Shown here: piece after piece, positions 6,717-15,334 of the stretch
Layout of the letters: the number at the start of each line of letters is the position of its first letter
How positions within the stretch are numbered: position 1 is the first letter of the stretch
NCBI GenBank assembly: GCA_020852955.1
Contig: JADYZW010000013.1
Coordinates: 1-64,000, forward strand
Direction of reading: 5' to 3'
Source of the DNA: Deltaproteobacteria bacterium
GTDB taxonomy: Bacteria; Desulfobacterota; Binatia; UTPRO1
DNA length: 64,000 nt
Program-made: the position numbers and the translations under genes
The notes under the pieces: model-generated
Told to the model about the DNA's origin: nothing
What the model saw: only the letters and a program-made list of their open reading frames with translations
Databases searched by the model: none

Positions 6717-8147
6717 TCAGCTCTCGCCGCAGCCCATCACGGCCTTCACCTCGAGAAACTCCTCGAAGCCGTACTCGCCCCATTCCCGGCCGTTGCCGCT
6801 CTGCTTGTAGCCGCCGAAGGGCGCCGTGAAGTCGGCGCCGGCGCCGTTCAGGTGGACGTTCCCGGTGCGCAGGCGCGCCGCGACCCTGAGCGCGTGCTCC
6901 GGATCGCCCGACGCGACGTATCCCGACAGCCCGTACACGGTGTCGTTGGCGATGCGGATCGCTTCTTCCTCGGTGTCGTAGGGGAGGATCGACAGTACCG
7001 GACCGAAGATTTCCTCGCGGGCGATCGTCATGTCGTTGCGGACGTTCGCGAACACCGTCGGCCGTACGAAATAGCCGCGCGCGAGGCCGTCGGGACGACC
7101 CGGACCGCCCGCCACGAGCTCGGCACCCTCCGCGATGCCCTTCGCGATGAGGCCCTGGATCTTTTCGAATTGGGCCTTGCTGGCGACCGGGCCGATCTGC
7201 GTGCCCTCGGCGTTCGGATCGCCCGCGATCGTCGCCTCGGCGGCGGCTTTCGCGATCGCGACCGCCTCGGCGTGGCGCTGACGCGGCACGAGCATGCGCG
7301 TCGGGGCGTTGCACGACTGGCCGCTGTTCATGAAGCAGCTCCGGACGCCGCCCTTCACCGAGCGTTCGAGGTCCGCGTCTTCGAGGATGATGTTGGCGGA
7401 CTTGCCGCCGAGCTCCTGGGCCACGCGCTTCACGGTGTCGGCGGCGTTCTTGGCGACCTGGACGCCGGCGCGGGTCGAGCCCGTGAACGAGACCATGTCG
7501 ATGCCCGGGTGCGACGAGAGCGCGACGCCGACGGTCGGGCCGTCGCCGTTCACGAGGTTGAAGACGCCCGCCGGGACGCCGGCCTCGTGCAACGCCTGGG
7601 CGAGGAGGATGGCGTTCAGCGGCGCGATCTCGCTCGGCTTCAACACCATGGTGCAGCCGGCGGCCAGCGCGGGCGCCACCTTGCACATGATCTGGTTCAC
7701 GGGCCAGTTCCACGGCGTGATGAAGCCGCAGACGCCGACCGGCTCGCGCAGGACGCGCGTGGTGCCCTTGTTCTCGACGAAACCGTAGCCCTTGAGGATC
7801 TCGATCGCCTGCATCAGGTGGGCGAGACCCGAGGGGGCTTGCGCCGCGTTCGCGAGCCACATCGGCGCGCCCATTTCGAGCGAGATCGCCTCGGCGATCT
7901 CGCCGAGGCGGGCTTGATACGCCGCCAAGATGCGCTCGAGCAGCGCCACGCGCTCCTCGCGCGAGGTGCGCGAGAAGGTCTCGAAGGCCTTCCGGGCGGC
8001 GGCGACCGCCCGATCGACGTCGGCCGCGCCGCCGAGGCTGATCCGGCCGATCACCTCTTCGGTGGCCGGCGAGACGACGTCGAGGGTCTTCGGGACGGCC
8101 GGCTTCACCCACTGGCCGTCGATGTAGAAGTCGAGATACTCGCGCAT
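6717..8147 (-). CDS. NAD(P)-dependent aldehyde dehydrogenase
   Basis: This 476-residue cytoplasmic enzyme oxidises an aldehyde to the acid. It is full length for the superfamily. Landmarks in order are the cofactor segment FITPWNWPVNQ (about residues 150-160), FTGSTRAG, the general-base Glu in QELGGKSANI (about 250) and the catalytic Cys in NSGQSCNAPTR (about 284), then EEIFGPVLSILPY and the C-terminal GGYKQSGNGREWG. The chosen ATG has GGAGGAGC shortly before it. The substrate cannot be told from sequence. The divergent neighbour is an enoyl-CoA hydratase-like gene, which points to acyl or aromatic catabolism. Confidence 0.9.
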   Translation of the reverse strand: MREYLDFYIDGQWVKPAVPKTLDVVSPATEEVIGRISLGGAADVDRAVAAARKAFETFSRTSREERVALLERILAAYQARLGEIAEAISLEMGAPMWLANAAQAPSGLAHLMQAIEILKGYGFVENKGTTRVLREPVGVCGFITPWNWPVNQIMCKVAPALAAGCTMVLKPSEIAPLNAILLAQALHEAGVPAGVFNLVNGDGPTVGVALSSHPGIDMVSFTGSTRAGVQVAKNAADTVKRVAQELGGKSANIILEDADLERSVKGGVRSCFMNSGQSCNAPTRMLVPRQRHAEAVAIAKAAAEATIAGDPNAEGTQIGPVASKAQFEKIQGLIAKGIAEGAELVAGGPGRPDGLARGYFVRPTVFANVRNDMTIAREEIFGPVLSILPYDTEEEAIRIANDTVYGLSGYVASGDPEHALRVAARLRTGNVHLNGAGADFTAPFGGYKQSGNGREWGEYGFEEFLEVKAVMGCGES

Positions 8148-8326
8148 GGATCTGCTCCTCCTGGCGAACGTTCGATCCGATCGATGTCGCAGAGGCCGCA
8201 CCTCCATGCAAGTACGCCGCGACGCTCCGGGGCCGCGGATTGGCTGGATCCGGATGTCACGGGCGCGGGATGCGCGTGGCGGGCGCGGCCTGGGACCCGC
8301 GGCGGCGTCCGTGGTATGGCGGCGCG

Positions 8327-9094
8327 ATGACCCGTGAGACCGTGCTTCTCGAGATCCGCGACGGGGTGGCGATCGTCACCTGGAACCGCCCCCGCCAGCG
8401 TAACGCCTTCAACCGCCGGATGTGGTGCGAGGGGCGCGACCTGCTGCGCGAACTCCTCGACGAGCCCCGCGCGCGCGCCGTCGTGGTGACCGGCGCCGGC
8501 GAGGCCTTCACCGCCGGCCAGGACCTGAGCGAGATGGCGGCTGCGCCCGGCGACGCCGAGCATCCGTTCGGCAGCTTCATGGACGTGCTCGTCGACTTCG
8601 ACAAGCCGCTGCTCGCGGCGGTGAACGGCGTCGGCGTCGGCATCGGGCTCACGATGCTCCTGCACTGCGACGTGGTGCACCTCGCCGAGGAGGCGCGGCT
8701 CCGCGCGCCCTTCGTGCCGCTCGGCGTGGTGCCCGAGGCGGCCGCGAGCTTCATGCTGCCGCTGCTCATCGGGCATCAGCGCGCGGCCGAGGTGCTCTAC
8801 ACGGGGGACTGGATCGACGCCGCGCGGGCGCTCGCGCTCGGGATCGCGTCGCGCGTCTCCACGCGCGCGGACCTCCTGCCCTCGCTGCTCGCGATCGCGG
8901 CGAAGATGGCGGCGGGCCCGACCGGCTCCATCCGGCACACCAAACGCCTGCTGCTGGCGACCCGCGCCGAGCAGGTCCGCGCGGCGCGGATCCGAGAGGA
9001 CGCGGGCTTCGTCGAGCGCGTCGGGACGCCCGAAAACATGGAGGCGATCACGGCGTTCTTCGAGAAGCGGCCGCCGGACTTCTCGAAGCTCTGA
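8327..9094 (+). CDS. Enoyl-CoA hydratase/isomerase family protein
   Basis: The 255-residue protein belongs to the crotonase superfamily, which acts on acyl-CoA thioesters. The oxyanion-hole segments are seen at GAGEAFTAGQDLSEM (about residues 57-71) and NGVGVGIGLTMLLHCD (about 100-115). The Glu/Glu pair of true hydratases is not obvious: the position after PLGVVPEAAASFML has one Glu, as in isomerase-like members. It may therefore be a delta3,delta2-enoyl-CoA isomerase-type or uncharacterised member. It is divergent from the aldehyde dehydrogenase and converges on an acyl-CoA dehydrogenase operon. Confidence 0.88.
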   Translation: MTRETVLLEIRDGVAIVTWNRPRQRNAFNRRMWCEGRDLLRELLDEPRARAVVVTGAGEAFTAGQDLSEMAAAPGDAEHPFGSFMDVLVDFDKPLLAAVNGVGVGIGLTMLLHCDVVHLAEEARLRAPFVPLGVVPEAAASFMLPLLIGHQRAAEVLYTGDWIDAARALALGIASRVSTRADLLPSLLAIAAKMAAGPTGSIRHTKRLLLATRAEQVRAARIREDAGFVERVGTPENMEAITAFFEKRPPDFSKL

Positions 9095-9139
9095 GGGCGG
9101 CGCGCCGCGATCGGCGGGCCGCCGTCGTCCGCGTGCTCC

Positions 9140-9583
9140 TCACCGGCCGTTGCGTTGGCGGCGGCGGACACTCGCGGTGCCGGCGATCACCGCGCGGATG
9201 TCCGTGGCCCAGCCCGCGGCGTCGCCGGGCGGGCGGAAGGACCAACGCGTCGCCGAGGCTCCGCTGCCGGCGCGGAGGCTCAGCCGATCGTGGTCGCGCG
9301 CGACCCGGTAGCGACCCGTGGAGCGCGGCGTGATCTCCAGCCAGAAATGATCCTGCTGGTGGATGACGACGCTCTGCCCGGTCACGACGATCGACGCGAC
9401 GCTCTCCTCCCAGCCCGCGTCGCGCGTTCGTCGCATCGGCAGGTCGATCGCGCGGCGCATGATGCGCTCGGACTCGAAGCGCTGCTGTTGTGCCTCGCTG
9501 AGCGTGCCCGTCGGGCGCTGGCATGCCGCGAGGAGCAGAAACGCGCCGAGCACGATCCGGGCGCACGGCCGTCGCGACGGCAT
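9140..9583 (-). CDS. Predicted lipoprotein of unknown function
   Basis: The 147-residue protein begins MPSRRPCARIVLGAFLLLAAC, a lipoprotein signal with lipobox LAAC at about residue 21, so the mature protein should be lipid-anchored in the envelope. The rest has short beta-rich segments (VVIHQQDHFWLEITP, STGRYRVARDHDRLSL). I recognise no family. Its ATG lies two bases after the end of the upstream acyl-CoA dehydrogenase gene, so the two are probably co-transcribed, which gives no clear functional hint. Confidence 0.7.
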   Translation of the reverse strand: MPSRRPCARIVLGAFLLLAACQRPTGTLSEAQQQRFESERIMRRAIDLPMRRTRDAGWEESVASIVVTGQSVVIHQQDHFWLEITPRSTGRYRVARDHDRLSLRAGSGASATRWSFRPPGDAAGWATDIRAVIAGTASVRRRQRNGR

Positions 9584-9585
9584 CG

Positions 9586-10815
9586 TCAGAGCGGCAGGTC
9601 GCCGGTCGCCGTCCGGCTGCTCCCGTGCGTTCGCCAGGCTGCGATCGTGCGTTGCGCGATGCGCATCTGGTGCACCTCGTCGGGACCGTCGGCGAAGCGC
9701 GCCCAGCGCGCGTGCTGGAACATGTGCGCGAGCGGGGTGTCGGTCGAGTAGCCGAGCGCGCCGTGCACCTGGATCGCGCGGTCGAGGATGCGGCCGAGCG
9801 CGTTCGCCACGAAGTGCTTCGTCATCGAGACCTCGGACGTGAAGTCGAGGCCACGGTCGATCTTGTAGGCCGCGTGCAGCACCATGAGCTTGCACTGGTA
9901 GAGCTCCATCGTGGAGTCGGCGATCATCCACTGGATGCCCTGCTTCTCGCTGAGGAGCGAGCCGTGCGCGAAGCGCTGGGTGGCGCGATCGACCATCATC
10001 TCCAACGCGGTTTCCGCCTGTGAGATCCATCGCATACAGTGCGCGAGGCGCGCGGGTCCGAGCCGGTACTGTCCGAGGCGATGCCCCTGGCCGCGGCCCC
10101 CGAGCACGTTGTCGTTCGGGATGTGGAGACCTTCGATGCGAATCTCGGAGTGGCCGGTGGCGCCGTGCATGGTCTCGATCTCGCGGACGCGCGTCCACCC
10201 GGGCGAGGGGAGGTCGACGATGAAGCCGGTGCTGGCGGCCTGCGGCCGCTCGGGGTGGTCCTCGGTGCGCGCGATCAGGATCGCGAAGCTCGCGCGTCGC
10301 GCGTTCGAGATGAACCACTTGTGGCCGTGCGCGATCCAGTCGTCCCCGGCGCGGATCGCGCGGGTCTGGATGAGCGTCGGATCGGAGCCCGCGACCTCGG
10401 GCTCCGTCATCGCGAAGCAGCTCATGATGCGCCCCTCGCAGAGCGGCCGGAGGTACTTCTCCTTCTGCGCGTCGGTCGCCCAGTGGAGGAGGGTGTGCAT
10501 GTTGCCCTCGTCGGGCGCCTGGCAGTTCAGCACCCAGGGGCCGTAGGAGGCCTTCGCCGCTTCGGCCTGCACCATCGCGAGCGCGACGTGGCCGAGCCCC
10601 ATGCCGCCCCACTCCTTCGGCATGTGGGGGAGCCAGAGGCCGGCGGCCTTGGCCTCGGCGCGCATCTGCAGCAGCAGCTTCACGTACTGGCGGCGCTCGA
10701 TCGCGGCCTGGTCGCCGATCGTCGCCTCGCCGGGACGGACGACGTGCTGGATGAAGTCGCGGACGCGGGCGCGGATGGCTTCGAGCTCGGGGCTCAGCGT
10801 GAAATCGATCGCCAT
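9586..10815 (-). CDS. Acyl-CoA dehydrogenase family flavoprotein
   Basis: The 409-residue enzyme would introduce a double bond into an acyl-CoA using FAD. The N-terminal helical domain (LSPELEAIRARVRDFIQHVV), the middle beta domain with FAMTEPEVAGSDPT (about residues 125-140, FAD/substrate contacts) and HKWFISNARRA, and the C-terminal helical domain ending in QVHGALGYSTDTPLAHMF are all present. The usual catalytic Glu position of short-chain members is not certain; the family resembles FadE/caiA-like dehydrogenases. AGGAGG stands just before the ATG. A lipoprotein gene follows almost without a gap. Confidence 0.9.
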   Translation of the reverse strand: MAIDFTLSPELEAIRARVRDFIQHVVRPGEATIGDQAAIERRQYVKLLLQMRAEAKAAGLWLPHMPKEWGGMGLGHVALAMVQAEAAKASYGPWVLNCQAPDEGNMHTLLHWATDAQKEKYLRPLCEGRIMSCFAMTEPEVAGSDPTLIQTRAIRAGDDWIAHGHKWFISNARRASFAILIARTEDHPERPQAASTGFIVDLPSPGWTRVREIETMHGATGHSEIRIEGLHIPNDNVLGGRGQGHRLGQYRLGPARLAHCMRWISQAETALEMMVDRATQRFAHGSLLSEKQGIQWMIADSTMELYQCKLMVLHAAYKIDRGLDFTSEVSMTKHFVANALGRILDRAIQVHGALGYSTDTPLAHMFQHARWARFADGPDEVHQMRIAQRTIAAWRTHGSSRTATGDLPL

Positions 10816-10900
10816 GGGTTCCGTCCTCCTCGAGCGGGAGTCCCTATCACGGCCCGCCCCGGGTTGAAGGGACGCCGGGCGTCGGGCAGAAGACGACGCC

Positions 10901-11407
10901 ATGCGATCGGGATTCGTGGGCGTGGTGCTCGTGGTCGGCGTGGTGATGGCGCTCCGGGGCGGCGACGCGGCGGCGCAGCCGGCGGCGGCGGGCTGGCAGG
11001 GCTACGCCAACGCGTGGATCGCGGCACAGGCGCAACGCGTCCACGGGCAGGCGCCCCGCGACGCCCGCAAGAGCTGCGAGGGCGACGTCAACGGCGACGG
11101 ACGCGGGGACGTGGTCGTGATCTACACGATCGAAGGCGTGGGCGGCGGCGACGCCTGGACCCAGTACGCCACGGTGCTCACGTCCACTCCGCAGGGCTAC
11201 GGCGCCACGATGCCGAAGGAGATCGGCGGAAAGAGCGTCCGCGCCGTCGAAGGCTGCACGATCGGTGGGGCGACCGTCGAACTCGCGCTCAAGACCTACG
11301 GTCCGCAGGACGCGCCCTGCTGTCCGAGCGTCCCCGGGAAGGCCCGGTTGGCGTTCGCCGGCGGCGCGCTCTCCGACACGCCGACGGCGGCCACGAGCGG
11401 CAGGTGA
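10901..11407 (+). CDS. Exported protein with an Asp/Gly calcium-loop-like motif
   Basis: The 168-residue protein has a clear signal peptide (MRSGFVGVVLVVGVVMAL, cleavage after DAAA). The mature part contains EGDVNGDGRGDVVVIYTIEG, which resembles the calcium-binding loops of FG-GAP or dockerin-like repeats, and a CC pair near the C-terminus (DAPCCPSVPGKARL). It may be a periplasmic or secreted binding protein. Function is unknown. It is divergent from the acyl-CoA dehydrogenase operon. Confidence 0.65.
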   Translation: MRSGFVGVVLVVGVVMALRGGDAAAQPAAAGWQGYANAWIAAQAQRVHGQAPRDARKSCEGDVNGDGRGDVVVIYTIEGVGGGDAWTQYATVLTSTPQGYGATMPKEIGGKSVRAVEGCTIGGATVELALKTYGPQDAPCCPSVPGKARLAFAGGALSDTPTAATSGR

Positions 11408-11784
11408 CGCCGCCGGCGCCCCGGAGACCCGGGGGCGTTCGGGGGCCACGGTCCGCGGCCTCACGCGCGTCGCGCGGCCGCGGCGATCTCGCCGGCGACG
11501 CGGGGCTCGAGGGGCGCGGCGTCGGCGCAGCGCGCTTCGTGCACGGCCGCCGACTTCGTGCAGGGGTGCCGCGCGAAGATCCGGCGCCGTGCGTGCGCTT
11601 TCCTCTGCGGCCCGCGATGGCGTCCGCCCGATCGATCGGCGTGGGATCCGCGTCGGGGCGCGGGCGCCATGTGCACGTCGAGACTCGGCTCTTGCGCACC
11701 GCGCGCGCCGGCCGTCGGCGCGGTACGGCGGCGGTCCTCGGGGCCGACGTCCGCGTGGCATCCAACTTGAAATCTCGGCGCCGC
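11408..11784. other. Intergenic stretch with no recognised gene
   Basis: These 377 bases separate the exported protein from the heme-oxygenase-like gene. Frames on both strands are open only because of base composition and show no protein-like pattern. A slightly AT-richer segment at about 11761-11775, just before the downstream start, could hold a promoter. Confidence 0.4.
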
Positions 11785-12447
11785 ATGCGTCCGATCATCG
11801 ACGGTGTCATGCGCCAGCTCGCCGGCGCCACGGCGGAGCCGCAGCGCATCCTGAAGCTGCACCCCGTGTCCCGGGACCTCGCGGCGGGCCTGCTCTCGCG
11901 CAGCACGTACGTGGCCTGGCTGAGCCAGCTCTTCTTCGTGCACCGCGCCCTCGAATGGCATCTCGGCCGGTTGCGCGCCGTCGTGCCCGCGCTCGGCTTC
12001 GTCGTGCGCGACCACTACTTCCACACGCCGGCCATCGCCTCGGATCTCGCGTGTTTCGGGGTCGGCTTGCAGCGCCTCACGCCGCTCGCGCCGACGAGCG
12101 TGCTCGTAGAGATGATCGACGGTCTCGCGGTGCGCGCGCCGCTGGCGCTCCTCGGCCTCGCCTACGTGCTCGAGGATGCGAAGAACGGCGGCCGCCAGAT
12201 GGCAAAGCGGGCCCGCCTCGCGTATCGCCTGCCGCCGGGGCAAGGCGTCGCGTTCCTCGATCCGTACGGCGAGGCGCAGCGCCAGCGCTGGCTCGACTTC
12301 AAGATCGACATGGAGGCGACCGGCTTCGAGCCCGCCGAGGTGAAGGTGATGGCGGACGCCGCCGTCATGATGTGCAAGGCCATGATCCACCTGCTGGACG
12401 AGATCGTCGCGGTCGAGCGTGTGACGCGCCGCGCCCCCGCAGTCTGA
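11785..12447 (+). CDS. Heme oxygenase-like protein
   Basis: The 220-residue all-helical protein resembles biliverdin-forming heme oxygenases. The N-terminal block ILKLHPVSRDLAAGLLSRST followed by YVAWLSQLFFVHRALEWHL matches the proximal helix and its neighbour, with a candidate heme-ligand His in LHPVS (about residue 24). A middle segment, LGLAYVLEDAKNGGRQMAKR, corresponds to the distal Gly-rich helix of the family. If active, it would cleave heme to biliverdin, releasing iron and CO. No phytochrome gene is adjacent, so iron or chromophore supply cannot be chosen between. A diiron relative of the same fold is the main alternative. Confidence 0.65.
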   Translation: MRPIIDGVMRQLAGATAEPQRILKLHPVSRDLAAGLLSRSTYVAWLSQLFFVHRALEWHLGRLRAVVPALGFVVRDHYFHTPAIASDLACFGVGLQRLTPLAPTSVLVEMIDGLAVRAPLALLGLAYVLEDAKNGGRQMAKRARLAYRLPPGQGVAFLDPYGEAQRQRWLDFKIDMEATGFEPAEVKVMADAAVMMCKAMIHLLDEIVAVERVTRRAPAV

Positions 12448-12460
12448 GCTTTCCGGCTGC

Positions 12461-13243
12461 TCACTGCATCATCAACGAGACGTCGGGGCCGCCCCGCAGG
12501 GTGTGGCCGCCGTCGACCGCGAAGACTTGCCCCGTGATCCAGGACGCGGCGTCGCTCAGCAGGAACGCCGCCGCCGCGGCCACGTCCTCGACCGTTCCGA
12601 GGCGCCGGAGCGGCATCAGCGACTCGTAGTTGGCGCGCGTGCGTGGATGGGAGGCCAGCGGCGCCGCGAGGTCGGTCGGTACGAGGCCGGGGCGGAGCGC
12701 GTTCACGCGGATGCCGTGCTCGCCGAGCTCGTCGGCGGCGCAACGGGTGAGCATCTCCACGCCCGCCTTCGACACGCAGTAGGCGCTCATCAGTTTGTGG
12801 GTGAGGACGCCGGCGATCGACGATACGTTCACGATGCTGCCGCCGTTGCCGAGTGTCCGCATGGCGGCAGCTTCGTGCTTGAGGGCGAGCATCGTGCCGT
12901 CGAGATTCGTGCGCAACACGAAGGCCCAGGACTCGAAGGGCTGATCGGCGACGCCGCCCAGGCTGCCCGTGCCGGCGGCGTTGACGCCGTAGTCGAGCCG
13001 GCCGAAGCGGTCGACGACCGTGGCGACGGCGCGGGCGACGTCCGCCTCGCTGCCGACGTCGCCCGTGACCGTGAGGGCGTCGGCGGAGGCGGGGAGGGTG
13101 GCCGCGGCACGCGCGAGCTTCTCGCGGTCGCGGCCCATGAGCGCGATGCGCGCGCCCGTTGCCGCGAGCGCGGTCGCGATGCCGAGCCCGATGCCGCTAC
13201 CTCCGCCCGTGAGGAAACCGACCTTCCGTGCCGTATCCGCCAT
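12461..13243 (-). CDS. Short-chain dehydrogenase/reductase
   Basis: The 260-residue NAD(P)-dependent oxidoreductase shows the complete classical SDR signature: cofactor motif TGGGSGIGLGIA near residue 13, DV at about 62, VNAAG at about 90, catalytic Ser in NVSSIAG (about 140) and YCVSK (about 153-157). The C-terminal AVDGGHTL closes the fold. The start is the ATG at 13243 preceded by GGAGG. Substrate is unknown. The gene converges on the heme-oxygenase-like gene with 13 bases between the stops. Confidence 0.9.
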   Translation of the reverse strand: MADTARKVGFLTGGGSGIGLGIATALAATGARIALMGRDREKLARAAATLPASADALTVTGDVGSEADVARAVATVVDRFGRLDYGVNAAGTGSLGGVADQPFESWAFVLRTNLDGTMLALKHEAAAMRTLGNGGSIVNVSSIAGVLTHKLMSAYCVSKAGVEMLTRCAADELGEHGIRVNALRPGLVPTDLAAPLASHPRTRANYESLMPLRRLGTVEDVAAAAAFLLSDAASWITGQVFAVDGGHTLRGGPDVSLMMQ

Positions 13244-13310
13244 GGTGTGCCTCCGGGCGGGTTCTTTCGCACGGCGGCCTGCGGCTGCCAACACGGCGCG
13301 GGCGTCGGCG

Positions 13311-14633
13311 CTACGGGGCGTGCGTGCGGCCGGCCGGCGCGAGGCTCGCCGCGAGGGCGGCGGCGAGCGGGGCGACCTCGTCGGCGGCGAGCGCGGTGAT
13401 CGTGATGCGGATCGCGGGGCCGCTCGCGATCCGATAGCGCTCGCCCGCGTTCACCGCGTAGCCGGCGTCGGAGAGACTGCGCACGACCGCCATCTCCTCG
13501 GGCACCGGCACCCAGACGTTCAGCCCGGAGCGCCCGTGCGCAACGACGCCGTGGCGCGCGAGCGCGGCGATCAGCTCGGCGCGGCGCGCGGTGTACGTGG
13601 CAGCCGCTCGGCGGACGAGCGTCGCGGTCGCGGCGTCGGCCCAGAGGCTCGCCACCAGCCGCTGCAGCACGTGACTCACCCATCCGGCGCCGATGATCTG
13701 CCGCCCTTCGACGCGGGCGATGGTGGTGGCGTCGCCGCTCAGGACGGCGAGGCGGAGGTCCGGACCGAGGGACTTCGAGACCGACCGCACCACGACCCAG
13801 CGGGTACGGTCGGCGCCGCAGAGGGTGAACGCCGGCGTGCCGGCGACCGGCCCCGCGTGGTCGTCCTCGATGACGAGCACGTCGGGATGCTTCTTCAAGA
13901 GGCGGCGGAGCTCTCCGGCGCGGGCGGCGTCGAGCGCCGCGCCGCTCGGATTCTGGGCGCGCGGCGTCAGGATGCAGGCGGCGACCCGATGGCGGAGGGC
14001 GCGCGCGAGCGCGTCCGGTGCCATACCGGCCTCGTCGAGAGCGACCGGTTCGGGCACGAGGCCGAGTGCGGCGACGAGGTCGATCACGCCCGGGTACCCG
14101 GGATCCTCGATCGCGATGCGGTCGCCGGGGCGGAGGTGTGCCTGCAGGGCGCGCTCGATACCGTCGAGGGCGCCGCCCACGACCGCGAGCGCGTCCGCCG
14201 GGATGCCGTCGTGGTCGAACTGCCCGGTCGCGAGGCGGAGGAGCTCCGGCAGGTTGGTGCGTTCGCCGTACGAGCGCGGGTGCGGGTCGATCGTTGCGAG
14301 CGCCGCGCGGAGCGAGGGCAGCAGCGCGGGATTCGGGCTGCCGTTCGCGAGGTCGCGAACGTGGGGGGGCACCGGCGCCGTGGCGCGGGTCGGCAGCGGG
14401 GGGCGATGGCGCACGCGCGTGCCGCGCCGCCCGTCCGGATGGAGCAGGCCGCGGCCGGTGAGGGTCCGGTACGCGGAGGCGACGGTGCTCGGGCTCACCG
14501 CGAGGCGGGTCGCCAGGGCTCGGACGGCGGGGACGGCCGCGCCGCCCGGGAGCCGGCCGTCGCGGATGCCCGCCTCGATGCTGTGCGCGATCGCGCTTGC
14601 GGTGCCGCCGCGGATTCTGTATTGTAGTGTCAC
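13311..14633 (-). CDS. MocR/PdxR-type GntR regulator with aminotransferase fold
   Basis: The 440-residue protein joins a GntR winged helix (about residues 5-75, AVRALATRLAVSPSTVASAY) to a type I aminotransferase-like domain. The PLP Lys is in RSVSKSLGPDLRL (about 270), with upstream PLP contacts ILTPRAQNPSG and IEDDHAG. Such regulators sense PLP or amino compounds and usually control a divergent gene; here that is a PNPOx-like gene. I favour the GTG at 14633 because the TTG at 14657 would place coding sequence over the probable operator and adds residues not typical of the family. Confidence 0.85.
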   Translation of the reverse strand: MTLQYRIRGGTASAIAHSIEAGIRDGRLPGGAAVPAVRALATRLAVSPSTVASAYRTLTGRGLLHPDGRRGTRVRHRPPLPTRATAPVPPHVRDLANGSPNPALLPSLRAALATIDPHPRSYGERTNLPELLRLATGQFDHDGIPADALAVVGGALDGIERALQAHLRPGDRIAIEDPGYPGVIDLVAALGLVPEPVALDEAGMAPDALARALRHRVAACILTPRAQNPSGAALDAARAGELRRLLKKHPDVLVIEDDHAGPVAGTPAFTLCGADRTRWVVVRSVSKSLGPDLRLAVLSGDATTIARVEGRQIIGAGWVSHVLQRLVASLWADAATATLVRRAAATYTARRAELIAALARHGVVAHGRSGLNVWVPVPEEMAVVRSLSDAGYAVNAGERYRIASGPAIRITITALAADEVAPLAAALAASLAPAGRTHAP

Positions 14634-14656
14634 GTAGCCTGGAATGTAACAGTACA
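14622..14656. promoter_or_regulatory. Probable MocR operator in the divergent promoter
   Basis: Two related boxes, TTGTAGTGTCAC and ATGTAACAGTAC, have their TGTA cores exactly 22 bases apart, two helical turns. The second lies inside the imperfect palindrome TGTAACAGTACA. Tandem direct repeats on one helix face are typical of MocR binding sites. This is the only AT-rich patch between the two genes. Confidence 0.45.
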
Positions 14657-14671
14657 AAGAGAGGAGCGCAA

Positions 14672-15325
14672 GTGCCCATCGCGAACCCGACCCCCCGTAC
14701 CATCGTGAAGCGTCGCGCCCAGCGCGGCGTGTACGACCATGCCGTGATTCTCCGGATCCTCGACGAAGCCCTCGTCTGCCACGTGGGCTTCGTCGTCGAC
14801 GGCGAGCCTTTCGTGCTGCCGACGGCGTACGCGCGGATCGGGGACCATCTCTATCTGCACGGCTCCGCGAGCAGCCGCATGCTGCGGACGGGCAAGGGCG
14901 GCGCCGGCGTCTGTGTCACCGTCACGCTGCTCGACGGTCTCGTGCTGGCGCGCTCGGCGTTCCACCACTCGATGAACTATCGTTCGGTCGTCCTGCTCGG
15001 CGTGGCCGCGGAGGTCGTGGATCCGGGGGAGAAGCGCGCCGCGCTCCGCGCCCTCGTCGAGCACGTCGCGCCGGGGCGGTACGCGAGCGTGCGTCCGCCG
15101 ACCGACGACGAGATCACCAGGACGCTCGTGCTCCGCCTGCCGATCGACGAGGGCTCCGCGAAGGTCCGCAGCGGCCCGCCGATCGACGACGAAGACGACT
15201 ACGCGCGGCCGGTCTGGGCCGGCGTGATCCCGCTGGAACTCCGGTCGGGCGCGCCGGTGCCGGATCCCCGACTCGATCCCGGGTGCGCGACCGCGCGCTG
15301 GGCCGCCGCCTACGCGCGCGGCTGA
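14672..15325 (+). CDS. Pyridoxamine 5'-phosphate oxidase-like flavin protein
   Basis: The 217-residue protein has the split beta-barrel of the PNPOx-like superfamily (Pyridox_ox_2 type). YDHAVILRILDEALVCHVGF opens the fold, LPTAYARIGDHLYLHGSASS follows, and FHHSMNYRSVVLLGVAAEV forms the core. These proteins bind FMN, F420 or heme, so the reaction is uncertain. The GTG at 14672 has AGAGGAG just before it. It is transcribed away from the MocR-type regulator, which supports a role tied to vitamin B6 or flavin chemistry. A GST gene follows after nine bases. Confidence 0.8.
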   Translation: MPIANPTPRTIVKRRAQRGVYDHAVILRILDEALVCHVGFVVDGEPFVLPTAYARIGDHLYLHGSASSRMLRTGKGGAGVCVTVTLLDGLVLARSAFHHSMNYRSVVLLGVAAEVVDPGEKRAALRALVEHVAPGRYASVRPPTDDEITRTLVLRLPIDEGSAKVRSGPPIDDEDDYARPVWAGVIPLELRSGAPVPDPRLDPGCATARWAAAYARG

Positions 15326-15334
15326 GGCGGACCG

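Noticed and set aside
10039..11784. A long plus-strand frame running into the heme-oxygenase-like gene as an N-terminal extension
   Set aside because: The upstream part is antisense to the acyl-CoA dehydrogenase and passes through another gene in a different frame; protein-like sequence begins only at the ATG 11785.
14634..14657. TTG at 14657 as start of the MocR-type gene
   Set aside because: It would put coding sequence over the probable operator and add eight residues not expected in the family; the GTG at 14633 fits better.
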